The position numbers and the translations under genes are program-made. Below, piece by piece: positions 7,102 to 13,792 of a stretch of 13,792 nucleotides of DNA. A model generated the notes under the pieces. The model made no database searches. It was not told the origin of the DNA and saw nothing but the letters and a program-made list of their open reading frames with translations. How positions within the stretch are numbered: the stretch's first letter is position 1; every line of letters begins with the position of its first letter. This stretch comes from CAYFUR01 sp964346275. GTDB lineage: Bacteria; Sumerlaeota; Sumerlaeia; SLMS01. Where the stretch lies: the NCBI GenBank assembly GCA_964346275.1, contig CAYFUR010000100.1, positions 1-13,792 of the forward strand, given 5' to 3'.

Positions 7102-8457
7102 ATGCTCGGCAAGCTCCTTAAACCAACGATTGAAGAACTTGTCCAGGAGCGGGATTTCCGCACCCTGAAGGAGGAGCTTTCGGAGCTTCCAGAGGCCGAC
7201 GTTGCCGACCTCATGGAGGACCTGGAAGAGGAATCCCAAATGTCCGTCCTTTTTCGCCTCCTGCCCAAGGACAAGGCGGCGGACGTCTTCGAACATCTGG
7301 AGTTTGACTATCAGCAAAAGCTCCTGGCGTCGCTGTCCCGCGAAAAGGTCCAGAGCATTCTGGAAGAGATGAGCGTCGACGACCGCACCGCGTTTCTTGA
7401 CGAGGTCCCGACGGAGGTCGCCTCTCAGCTGATTTCGCTCCTTCCCTCCGAGGACCGCGCCCTCGCCCAGAAAATACTCAATTATCCCGAAGATTCGGTC
7501 GGGCGCCTGATTACGCCCGATTATATCTCACTCAACGAAAAATCAACGGTGGAGGACGCGCTGGGCAAGATTCGGCGCTTTGGCAAAGACGTGGAAACCG
7601 TCTATGCCTGCTATGTCATCGGGCCCGGGCGCAAGCTGCTGGGGTATGTTTCACTTCGCCGGCTCGTTACAAGTCCTCTGGATGCGCGCATCGAGGACAT
7701 GATGGAGCGGAATTGCGTTTCCGTCCACACCGACACGCCCCAGGAAGAGGCGGTGGAGACGTTGCGCCATTACGACCTGATCGCCATCCCGGTGGTCGAC
7801 AGCCAGGACGCCATGGTGGGAATCGTCACTTTTGACGATTTGATGGACGTGGCCCAGGAGGAGTTCGACGAGGATATGGACCTCATGGCGGCGGTCCTGC
7901 CTCAGTCCACCGACATGGATTTCCTGCAAGAGCGGATCATGTCGACAGTGTGGCGGCGAGTGCCCTGGCTGGTGATCCTGCTGCTGGTCGAGGCCGTGGC
8001 GGTTTTCATCCTGGCGAGTTACGACGCCCGTCTGGAGGAGGCCATCGCCCTATCCTTTTTTATCCCGGCTTTGATTGCTACCGGCGGCAATACCGGAACG
8101 CAGAGCGCCTCGATGGTGATTCGCGCTCTGGCCGTGGGCGAGGTTTCGCCGGGTGATATCTGGAGGATTATTTCGCGTGCCCTGGTCACGGGCCTGCTCC
8201 TCAGCGCCATCCTGGGAATTGTGATGTATGGCCTGGCCCAGGTCATACAGGGTGACCCCGCGATCGGGCTTTGCGTGGGGACGGGTCTTGCCGTGGTTGT
8301 CCTGATGGCTAATTTCGCGGGCAGTCTTCTTCCCATTGTGCTCAAACGCATGGGCTTTGACCCGGCGCTCATGAGCAGCCCCTTTATCGCCACCATCGTC
8401 GATATCCTGGGGCTGGTTATCTACTTCGAAATCAGTTTTTTTATTCTGGGCAAATAG
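7102..8457 (+). CDS. mgtE: Magnesium transporter MgtE
   Basis: Mg2+ channel/transporter of 451 residues, the standard MgtE length. Residues about 5-130 form the acidic helical N domain that senses cytosolic Mg2+. Two CBS domains follow (about 135-195 and 200-255), the second ending I-V-T-F-D-D-L. A linking helix (about 258-285) leads into five TM helices (about 288-450). Diagnostic motifs are A-T-G-G-N-T-G-T-Q-S (326-335) and D-P-A-L-M-S-S-P-F-I-A-T-I-V-D (420-434). D434 corresponds to the pore Asp that coordinates Mg2+ in the Thermus thermophilus protein. The ATG at 7102 has AGGA 7 nt upstream; the next Met is inside the N domain. It lies 59 bp after the receiver/ATPase gene on the same strand, with a possible promoter of its own. 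No Mg2+ riboswitch would fit in the gap. Confidence 0.96.
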   Translation: MLGKLLKPTIEELVQERDFRTLKEELSELPEADVADLMEDLEEESQMSVLFRLLPKDKAADVFEHLEFDYQQKLLASLSREKVQSILEEMSVDDRTAFLDEVPTEVASQLISLLPSEDRALAQKILNYPEDSVGRLITPDYISLNEKSTVEDALGKIRRFGKDVETVYACYVIGPGRKLLGYVSLRRLVTSPLDARIEDMMERNCVSVHTDTPQEEAVETLRHYDLIAIPVVDSQDAMVGIVTFDDLMDVAQEEFDEDMDLMAAVLPQSTDMDFLQERIMSTVWRRVPWLVILLLVEAVAVFILASYDARLEEAIALSFFIPALIATGGNTGTQSASMVIRALAVGEVSPGDIWRIISRALVTGLLLSAILGIVMYGLAQVIQGDPAIGLCVGTGLAVVVLMANFAGSLLPIVLKRMGFDPALMSSPFIATIVDILGLVIYFEISFFILGK

Positions 8458-8479
8458 CGTGTCTATACGGAGAACCAGC

Positions 8480-8767
8480 CTATTCACGCTCAATCAGGAC
8501 CAGGGTTTCCCGGTCCTTGACCATGTGAAACTGGGTGCGGGCTTCCTGCTCGACGGCTTCGACGCTTTCCCGCAGCTCGGCCAGCCGGTGCTCGACCCGC
8601 TGCATCCGGCCGGTCACTACTGCCAGTTCCTCCCGCGTGGTTGTATAGCGGCCGCGGGATTTCTGGTTTTCTCTTTCCAGCAAGACGTTGAAGAACACAA
8701 ACGCGGGGATGCTGGCCAGCATCGCAAGAAAAAGGAAAAGGCGAAGAATGAAGCGCAGATGGTGCAT
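8480..8767 (-). CDS. FtsB/DivIC-family septum formation initiator
   Basis: Small bitopic cell-division protein of 95 residues, a normal size for FtsB/DivIC; these act with FtsL and FtsQ at the septum. A short basic cytoplasmic start (M-H-H-L-R-F) leads to one TM helix (about 7-27). A coiled coil follows (about 29-78), including R-M-Q-R-V-E-H-R-L-A-E-L. The family's end motif is seen as A-R-T-Q-F-H-M-V-K-D-R-E-T-L-V-L (76-91), comparable to the R-x-x-L-x-M-x-x-x-G-E of FtsB. It converges on mgtE with only 22 bp between the stops and no visible terminator. It lies 94 bp downstream of the CYTH gene on the same strand. No strong Shine-Dalgarno is seen. The name is withheld because FtsB, DivIC and FtsL-like proteins cannot be separated by eye. 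Confidence 0.8.
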   Translation of the reverse strand: MHHLRFILRLFLFLAMLASIPAFVFFNVLLERENQKSRGRYTTTREELAVVTGRMQRVEHRLAELRESVEAVEQEARTQFHMVKDRETLVLIERE

Positions 8768-8861
8768 AGGCGGAGACGGCTGAAGATTCTTCCCACAAGG
8801 GGTTCAACGAGCTACTTGCGCAAAATCGAAGGGACACCGTCAAGGAAGAAGCAAGGCGATT

Positions 8862-9341
8862 TCAGCTTTCAAGTGGCGGGATGCCGTGGCGCGCCATCCA
8901 GGCGTTGGAATAGCGTTTATCGTGGGAAACCTCGACCCACTCGATGCCGGGAATCGCTGGCGCCTGCGATCCATCTTCACTTTCGAACTCGGCCATGATC
9001 AGCCCTTCGTGCGGGCCATGAAAAACATCCAGCTCAATTCCATGCGCGAGGTCATAGCGCGTCTTCTTCAACCGGTGAGGCGTGGCACGGAGAAGCTTCA
9101 ACCCGTCCTCGTAGGGTATCTCGTATTCAAACTCCTCGCAGACAACCGCCGTGGAAGCCGTCTCCGGCGCTTCCTCCTCGTGGGCTGTCTTGATTGTGAG
9201 AAAGGCGCGCTGGTTCCTGACGCGAACGCGGACGGTATTCTCTCCATCGGCCAGATAAGCTTGATCGATGGCGACCCCCTCGGGAAGATTCACATCGTTC
9301 AGAGAGACAACTCGGTACTTACGCTCGATTTCCAGACCCAT
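8862..9341 (-). CDS. CYTH-domain phosphohydrolase (triphosphate tunnel enzyme family)
   Basis: 159-residue soluble CYTH-fold protein, probably a tripolyphosphatase or related triphosphate hydrolase. The signature E-I-E-R-K (4-8), the ExExK motif, is at the extreme N-terminus as expected. Tunnel residues follow in order: R-V-R-V-R (38-42), L-T-I-K (48-51), E-F-E-Y-E-I (70-75), K-T-R-Y (93-96), E-L-D-V-F (103-107), A-E-F-E-S-E (117-122) and K-R-Y-S-N (142-146). The ATG at 9339-9341 is preferred over an in-frame GTG 12 nt upstream, because it puts the signature at residue 4 and has a GGA 7 nt before it. It is divergent from the 9401 gene across 59 bp. The family also includes thiamine-triphosphatases and class IV adenylate cyclases, so the substrate is open. 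Confidence 0.88.
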   Translation of the reverse strand: MGLEIERKYRVVSLNDVNLPEGVAIDQAYLADGENTVRVRVRNQRAFLTIKTAHEEEAPETASTAVVCEEFEYEIPYEDGLKLLRATPHRLKKTRYDLAHGIELDVFHGPHEGLIMAEFESEDGSQAPAIPGIEWVEVSHDKRYSNAWMARHGIPPLES

Positions 9342-9400
9342 TGCACATTCCACGCAGAGAGATTTTGACCGAGCTAAGCAGTTTGCATGAAAGGGACCAA

Positions 9401-10798
9401 ATGAAAAATCAGATGGGAGACATTTTGCGCGCTGCTCTTTTGGGCGATGCGCTCGCCAGTCACTTCAACGGACTGAAGCACGGCCATGTTCAGCAAATTT
9501 CTGGTGGCCCGCCCGAAGGCTTCCCCGCCGACCCCATCTTTTTCCCCGACAAGCCGGGGCGCAATCACCCCGTGGGAATCCATACCTCGGTGGGCCAACG
9601 GCTGCTTTCTTCTCTTGCCCGGGGGGCGGACGACCTGGGACGCGGGCCTGTCGCTCGCTCCGGGGCTTATCTCCTTGAGCTGGCAGGGCCAGAGAATACA
9701 GAGGAAGGATTGCCCTACGGAGCCTTGCGCCAGCCTGGAATGCCGCTGCGCAAAGCAGTTGACCGGTGGCGCGAGGTCTTCCCCTGGGAAGCGAGGGATT
9801 ACTTCGCCGACGAGGACGAAAGCGAGGGAATCGCCGTGGCGCCGCTCGGGCTGGCCGCGGCAGAGCTCAACTTTGATGCGGAGCACTTGGTCGGGCTGGC
9901 GCGCTTGACCCATTTTCATCCCACGGCGCTCTCAGCGTCTCTTGCCGTTCGCGCGGCGGCGGACCTGTCTCTGGAAGCAGGTGGAGGCAAATTCGATGCT
10001 CCGCAAGTGATGCGAACGGTGCTGGAACGCCTCAAGCATTTCGAGCACTGGCTCGATGAGGAATTCCATCGAGACTGGAAAGAACTGGGGTGGGGCCGGC
10101 CGCCGGTCCGGCTGAGCCAGGCCCTGGATCCGTTGGTGAGTTTGCTCGCCGAGGAAAACGACGATCTCGCAGTCAAAACCATCGTGAAGACAGCGGGGGA
10201 GAGCCATCCGCGCGGCGCCGTAACACATGTGCAGCATGGCTTCGCTCCCGCGGGACTGGCCTGGGCTCTCTATCGCGGGCTGGGGCCGTTACCCGCCGTG
10301 CGCGCGGTGGAGGACGTGCTCGCGCGCGGCGGAGAATGCAGCACCATTGCGTCGATTGTCGCGGGGTTGATGGCAGCGAGGCACGGAGCGGAATGCCTGC
10401 CGGATGAGTGGTACGAAACGCTTCGCGCGTCCGGGCGGGTTGACCAGCTGCTGAATGGCACCGAGGAAGACTTTGAGCAATGGATCGAGGCGGAACGATC
10501 CTGGACGGCGGAGGAGCAGGCGATGCAGGGAGAACTGAAGGCCGAGCTGGACAGGAAAATCAAAGCGGATGTCGCGAAGGGAAAGGCTCCGCCCCAGAAA
10601 AAGCCGAAGAAGAAGGCCTCTGCACCGGGCGAGGAATCGGAAGAACTGCCCTTTGCTCCGCCGCCGCATATTTGGCTCAAACCGGGCGAGGAAGAAGATC
10701 CGCGGGTGAAGAAAAAGCTCAAATCGGCGCGCGGAAAGAAAAAGATCGGCTGGAAAGAAGAGCAGCGGAAAAAGGAACGGGACAAGTGGAAGGAGTGA
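9401..10798 (+). CDS. ADP-ribosylglycohydrolase-fold protein with degenerate active site and basic tail
   Basis: 465-residue protein. Residues about 5-340 resemble the ADP-ribosylglycohydrolase (DraG/ARH) family: A-A-L-L-G-D-A-L-A (11-19), V-A-P-L-G-L-A-A-A (146-154), a T-H-F-H-P segment (170-174) and the C-terminal helix G-G-E-C-S-T-I-A-S-I-V-A-G-L-M-A-A (310-326), then L-P-D-E-W (333-337). The di-metal motifs that hydrolases need are not intact: the usual T-D-D-T appears as H-T-S-V (61-64), and G-G-D-T-D-T appears as G-G-E-C-S-T (310-315). Residues about 370-465 form a highly charged, Lys-rich tail with K-K-P-K-K-K (400-405). ATG 9401 is chosen because AAGGGA lies 4 nt upstream and the family motif starts soon after; an in-frame ATG 60 nt earlier would run into the CYTH gene. 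Probably not a standard hydrolase. Confidence 0.7.
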   Translation: MKNQMGDILRAALLGDALASHFNGLKHGHVQQISGGPPEGFPADPIFFPDKPGRNHPVGIHTSVGQRLLSSLARGADDLGRGPVARSGAYLLELAGPENTEEGLPYGALRQPGMPLRKAVDRWREVFPWEARDYFADEDESEGIAVAPLGLAAAELNFDAEHLVGLARLTHFHPTALSASLAVRAAADLSLEAGGGKFDAPQVMRTVLERLKHFEHWLDEEFHRDWKELGWGRPPVRLSQALDPLVSLLAEENDDLAVKTIVKTAGESHPRGAVTHVQHGFAPAGLAWALYRGLGPLPAVRAVEDVLARGGECSTIASIVAGLMAARHGAECLPDEWYETLRASGRVDQLLNGTEEDFEQWIEAERSWTAEEQAMQGELKAELDRKIKADVAKGKAPPQKKPKKKASAPGEESEELPFAPPPHIWLKPGEEEDPRVKKKLKSARGKKKIGWKEEQRKKERDKWKE

Positions 10799-10855
10799 TC
10801 GGAGAAGCGCGGCAAACTGTATAGACGTCCTCTCCCCCCTTTAAGTCCCAGGTTG

Positions 10856-11467
10856 TCATTGTATCTCCTTCAGTTCATTCTCCAATTCTTCCAGTAAGCT
10901 GGCCAATCCCCGCTCCCAGCCAGCCACAAGCGTTTTGGGGTTTTCGTTCTCAATCTTCTGTTCCGTTTGATAGGTGCGTTGCATAAGAATCTCTGGTCCG
11001 TTTTCAGAGAGCCGCAGCAACGTGAATTGCATTTCCAGCACCGCTTTTTTTTCGTCCCGGAAATCGCCATACACGCGAACGACGCTGCCTTCGAGGGCGT
11101 GCCCCGCCATGACCAGGCTGGAATTGCCAAGGATGTTTACGAAGAGCCCGCTTTGTGCGAGCCAATCCTTCGTCTCCGCGTGGAAAAGGCGTTCGGGCCG
11201 CGCGAAGAATTGATCGTAGTACAAGGTTTCGTATTCGTTCTCTCCCGTCCGTATGACGAACTGGCGGCTGTCATAGCCCGGTGAAATGGTGAACGGCCTG
11301 ACGAGCAGAGAGTCCCCGATCGTTGCTTCGGCGGGGCCCGACGTTCGCTCCACGTCCACCACATAGTTGCGCTTATCGGGAAAGCTCTTGGTCACCTTGG
11401 GAACACAGGCTGCAAAAAGAGCGCTGGAGATACAGATGATACACAGCGTATAGACAGATTGTCTCAT
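10856..11467 (-). CDS. ABC-type transport auxiliary lipoprotein (PqiC/YmbA-like)
   Basis: 203-residue predicted outer-membrane-facing lipoprotein of the ABC_trans_aux type, which docks MCE transport systems to the outer membrane. A signal peptide (1-20) ends in the lipobox L-F-A-A-C, with the lipid-modified Cys at 21; the +2 residue is Val, so no Asp inner-membrane retention signal is seen. The mature part shows the family pattern of a short beta strand with L-L-V-R-P-F (54-59), F-V-I-R (70-73), a Y-Y-D-Q-F (83-87) segment, then alternating strands and a final amphipathic helix. Its ATG overlaps the MCE gene stop (ATGA), with AAGGA 9 nt upstream (tcctt at 11477-11481). It is the last gene of the operon and converges on the 9401 gene; no clear terminator is visible in the 57-bp gap. 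Confidence 0.82.
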   Translation of the reverse strand: MRQSVYTLCIICISSALFAACVPKVTKSFPDKRNYVVDVERTSGPAEATIGDSLLVRPFTISPGYDSRQFVIRTGENEYETLYYDQFFARPERLFHAETKDWLAQSGLFVNILGNSSLVMAGHALEGSVVRVYGDFRDEKKAVLEMQFTLLRLSENGPEILMQRTYQTEQKIENENPKTLVAGWERGLASLLEELENELKEIQ

Positions 11468-12627
11468 TCTTCCGATTCCTTGCGGGGCTGGGGTGGTTCG
11501 CCAAAGAAGAGCAGCGAGGGATACTCGCGCGTGTTTTCCGTCATTTCACGCAAGTTTTGAGAGACAGCCTTGATGTTTTCGACGATTTCCTGGAGGTCCC
11601 CCTGCTGGGTTGCGAGCAGCATCCCGAGACGGTCGAGCGACCGATCCAGCGAATGGAGGGTCCGGGGCAAGTCGTCGGAGAGAGCATTCGCCTTTTCCGT
11701 CACCTGGCGGGCATTCGCCGCGGCGGCGCTGAAATTGTCGATTCCCGCGGACAGCTTTTCGCCTTCGGTGGCCTGATTGAATCGCCGCCCGACAGTCCGT
11801 AATTCCTGGCTCGTCTCGCGCAGTTCCTCAACCAGGAGGATGATATCCTCTTCATTCTTTTCGAGGATTTGATTGATGTGGTTCACGGACTTGTTGATCC
11901 CGGCGGGGATGGTATCCAGTTGTGGATTGTTGAGAAGCTCGCGAATGCGGCGGTTCGTCTCGCGGCTTTCGTCTATAAAGCTTACCGCCTGCTGGCTCAG
12001 TTTCATGAGTTCCGCGTCCTCGACGGATTGAGTCACGGACTCTATAAGCCGGTCTATCTTCTGAGCGATTAACTCGATATTGGCGTTTTCCAGGCCGATG
12101 GCGACTTTCTCCAGGGATTCGCCGACCTGGGTGATGAGGCTCGGCGCCGACGGGACGTAGAGATTGTCGGGCTCCCAATCGGTTTCCAGTGGTTCGTAGC
12201 GGCCGGGTTCGAGGTAATCCACCTCCAGGTAGGAGAGTCCCGTGAGTCCTTGCGAGGTGACGCGCACGCGCATTCCCCGGTCGATATGGTCGCGCAGGAT
12301 GCTGCGCAGGGCGCCCATATCCCGGGTGCCCAGGAAGTTCTTTTGAAGTTCCGCCCGCACCAAGACATACGTGCCGTATTCCGAGGAGGCTTCATGGTAT
12401 TCCTCCTGGACAAAGGTGATTTCGGAGACCGAACCAACCTGGACGCCGCGGAATTTCACTGGCGATCCAACATCGAGGCCCTGCACCGACTGGTCCACAT
12501 AAGTTTCCATCATAACACCTTTATGGAAAACCTGGCCGGCTCCGTAGATTATCAAGCCGGCGACCAGGACCGCCGTCCCGGCGAGAACAAAGGCGCCGAT
12601 TTTGAAATGATTCGCTTTCTGGCTCAT
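11464..12627 (-). CDS. MCE-family (MlaD-like) lipid transport protein with long helical C-terminus
   Basis: Periplasmic substrate-binding or tunnel subunit of an MCE lipid transporter, anchored in the inner membrane. It has a short cytoplasmic start, one TM helix (about 9-31) and the MCE domain (about 38-140), which has G-L-x-V-G-S-P-V-K-F-R-G-V-Q-V-G (50-65) and a T-G-L-S-Y-L-E-V-D pattern (129-137). A long helical region (about 160-370) is rich in heptads and contains repeated E/T-x-x-x-x-R segments. It ends with the family-typical Y-P-S-L-L-F-F-G-E-P-P (369-379). At 387 residues it is about twice the length of E. coli MlaD. GGAAG lies 7 nt before the ATG (cttcc at 12635-12639). It overlaps the ATPase gene upstream and the lipoprotein gene downstream by 4 nt each. 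Confidence 0.92.
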   Translation of the reverse strand: MSQKANHFKIGAFVLAGTAVLVAGLIIYGAGQVFHKGVMMETYVDQSVQGLDVGSPVKFRGVQVGSVSEITFVQEEYHEASSEYGTYVLVRAELQKNFLGTRDMGALRSILRDHIDRGMRVRVTSQGLTGLSYLEVDYLEPGRYEPLETDWEPDNLYVPSAPSLITQVGESLEKVAIGLENANIELIAQKIDRLIESVTQSVEDAELMKLSQQAVSFIDESRETNRRIRELLNNPQLDTIPAGINKSVNHINQILEKNEEDIILLVEELRETSQELRTVGRRFNQATEGEKLSAGIDNFSAAAANARQVTEKANALSDDLPRTLHSLDRSLDRLGMLLATQQGDLQEIVENIKAVSQNLREMTENTREYPSLLFFGEPPQPRKESEE

Positions 12628-13391
12628 GAGATTTCTTCCATCTCGACCCGCCGGTTGAAGAACTGGCGGACCCAGGTGTTTTCCGATCGGTCGCGCAGCT
12701 CCTCGGGCTTTCCGGTGGCGATGATTTTCTTGGTTTCCTTGTCCAGCATGATCACGCGGTCGGCAATTGCATAGATACTGGGAAGTTCATGGGTCACCAC
12801 AACAAAGGTGATGCCGAGGGTCCGGGACAGCTTGAGAACCAGGTTGTCAATTTCCGCGGACGTGATCGGATCCAGCCCCGAGGAGGGCTCGTCGAGGAAA
12901 AGGATTTGTGGATCGAGCGCCATGGCGCGGGCGATCGCCGCGCGTTTTTGCATGCCGCCACTCAGCTCGGAGGGCATATAGTGCGGATAGTCCCGCAGTC
13001 CCACAAGTTCCAGCTTCATGCAGGCGATGAGATTCATCGCATCGAGGGGGAGCCCGGTAAATTCTTCCAGGGGCAGCCTCACGTTTTCCAGCAGCGTCAT
13101 GGAGCCGAAGAGCGCCCCCATCTGGTAGGCGACGCCGAAACGCCGCAGAATTCTCAGGAGATCGTCCCCCTCGGCCCTGACAATGTCGCTCCCTCCGATC
13201 AGGCAGGAGCCCCGGGCCGGTTCCAGAAGCCCGACCATGTGCTTCAAGATCGTGCTTTTGCCCGAGCCGGAGCCGCCCAGAATCACGAAGATCTCTCCCT
13301 CGTACACATCAAAGGAAATATCGTCGATCACGACGTTTCCATCGTAAGCAGCGGTCAGGTTTCGAACTTCGATGATCGGTTTCCCCGCCAA
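12624..13391 (-). CDS. MlaF-like ABC transporter ATPase
   Basis: Cytoplasmic ATPase of 255 residues powering the MCE lipid transporter. Walker A is G-G-S-G-S-G-K-S-T (39-47), and the Q-loop lies in Y-Q-M-G-A-L-F-G-S-M (89-98), the M-G-A-L-F form typical of MlaF. The signature is L-S-G-G-M-Q-K-R (143-150), Walker B is I-L-F-L-D-E-P (163-169) and the switch His is in V-T-H-E-L (199-203). All catalytic parts are present. The start codon is TTG (13389-13391), with GGGGA 8 nt upstream (tcccc at 13400-13404). No ATG occurs until after Walker A, so TTG is required. The permease stop TAA lies in the same frame, one codon before. The 3' end overlaps the MCE start by 4 nt. Confidence 0.95.
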   Translation of the reverse strand: MAGKPIIEVRNLTAAYDGNVVIDDISFDVYEGEIFVILGGSGSGKSTILKHMVGLLEPARGSCLIGGSDIVRAEGDDLLRILRRFGVAYQMGALFGSMTLLENVRLPLEEFTGLPLDAMNLIACMKLELVGLRDYPHYMPSELSGGMQKRAAIARAMALDPQILFLDEPSSGLDPITSAEIDNLVLKLSRTLGITFVVVTHELPSIYAIADRVIMLDKETKKIIATGKPEELRDRSENTWVRQFFNRRVEMEEIS

Positions 13392-13394
13392 GAC

Positions 13395-13792
13395 TTAAAT
13401 CCCCAATGCGTAATAGACGATCGAGAAAACTCCATCCGCCACGGCGATCAGGATGATACTGCTGACGACGGCACGGGTCGTGGAATCGCCGACGGCGCTG
13501 GCGCCGGTGCGCGTTTGCAATCCCCTGAGGCAGCCCACGCCCGCCACCAGGATACCAAAGAAAAATGCTTTCACAAGGCCGCTCATGATATCCTCGATAT
13601 TCGCCGCGATCAGCATCTGGTTGTAGAAACTGACCGGTGAATATCCCATGGAGACGAAGACCAGAAAACCGCCCAGAATCCCCGAAACACTGGCAAAGAC
13701 GGTGAGCACGGGAGTCATGGCGACGGCGGCAACGATGCGGGGAGCGACCAAGAAATGCACCGGCCGCAGTCCCATGGTCTTCAGCGCGCTGA
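13395..13792 (-). CDS. MlaE-family ABC transporter permease, 5' end cut by the window
   Basis: C-terminal 131 residues of the inner-membrane permease of the MCE system. The frame stays open to the window end and reads S-A-L-K-T-M-G-L-R-P-V before V-A-P-R, the conserved cytoplasmic coupling segment of MlaE, so the ATG at 13773-13775 is internal and not a start. Two or three TM helices follow. They include the family's G-x-x-x-A-F-F-F-G segment, then G-L-Q-T-R-T-G-A-S-A-V-G-D-S-T-T-R-A-V-V, which matches the conserved MlaE G-A-x-x-V-G-x-x-T-x-x-A-V-V pattern. It is the first visible gene of the four-gene minus-strand operon; the promoter and N-terminus lie beyond 13792. Confidence 0.93.
   Translation of the reverse strand, partial: SALKTMGLRPVHFLVAPRIVAAVAMTPVLTVFASVSGILGGFLVFVSMGYSPVSFYNQMLIAANIEDIMSGLVKAFFFGILVAGVGCLRGLQTRTGASAVGDSTTRAVVSSIILIAVADGVFSIVYYALGI

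Noticed and set aside
8461..8468. Repeated 8-mer GTCTATAC / GTATAGAC (also at 10819-10826 and 11449-11456 and within 1416-4490)
   Set aside because: The copies are scattered, lack extended similarity and lie in both coding and noncoding contexts; a few copies can arise by chance.
8459..8998. Plus-strand open frame of 179 codons after mgtE
   Set aside because: It overlaps the FtsB-like and CYTH genes on the other strand and has no recognisable domain, so it is treated as a shadow frame.
9365..9393. TTGACC and TGAAAG as a promoter of the 9401 gene
   Set aside because: The -35-like box is good, but the -10 matches only three of six positions, so it is too weak to list as a feature.
9341..9400. 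Upstream ATG extending the ADP-ribosylglycohydrolase-like gene by 20 codons
   Set aside because: It would run into the start of the divergent CYTH gene, and the added residues lack family similarity. The ATG at 9401 has a better ribosome binding site.
10799..10855. Terminator between the convergent 9401 gene and lipoprotein gene
   Set aside because: No stem with a T-tract could be found in the 57-bp gap; only a short GACGTC palindrome and a C-run are present.

Overview
The window looks like chromosomal sequence from a diderm (Gram-negative-type) bacterium. The evidence is a complete MCE-type lipid transport cassette (permease, ATPase, MCE needle protein, lipoprotein), a Tat export pair and dense operons with 4-nt ATGA overlaps. 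Base composition is moderately GC-rich and fairly even. No transposase, integrase, phage gene, CRISPR array, tRNA or rRNA was found. Large fused MFS/spermidine-synthase proteins with TPR tails, and a TatC with a long first loop, would suit an uncultivated deep-branching lineage (PVC-like or similar), but the phylum cannot be fixed by eye. The first 54 bases are a perfect inverted repeat that breaks a reading frame, which suggests an assembly or library fold-back at a contig end.

Layout. 1-1327 (+): the 3' part of a NarL/DegS-type sensor histidine kinase, followed with no gap by its LuxR-type response regulator, then a bidirectional hairpin terminator. 1416-4490 (-): a 1024-residue membrane protein with two homologous transporter-like halves, a spermidine-synthase-like domain and TPR-like helices. 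4759-8457 (+): tatA, tatC, a degenerate receiver joined to an RsbW-like ATPase domain (overlapping tatC by 4 nt), and mgtE, which may also have its own promoter. 8480-9341 (-): an FtsB/DivIC-like division protein and a CYTH-fold phosphohydrolase. 9401-10798 (+): a protein with an ADP-ribosylglycohydrolase fold whose metal-ligand motifs are degraded and which ends in a lysine-rich tail. 10856-13792 (-): MCE transport operon in the order permease (cut by the window end), ATPase, MCE protein, lipoprotein, all overlapping or nearly touching.

How the genes work together: the two-component pair is a self-contained signalling unit whose signal lies outside the window. TatA and TatC form a minimal Tat translocase. 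The receiver/ATPase protein is translationally coupled to tatC and may be a partner-switching regulator. MgtE imports Mg2+. The MCE cassette should move lipids between the inner and outer membranes. Most of the window is ordinary core gene content. The points most worth a second look are the apparently inactive ADP-ribosylglycohydrolase relative, the receiver/RsbW-like fusion next to tat, the enlarged TatC periplasmic loop, and the possible leaderless mgtE promoter.
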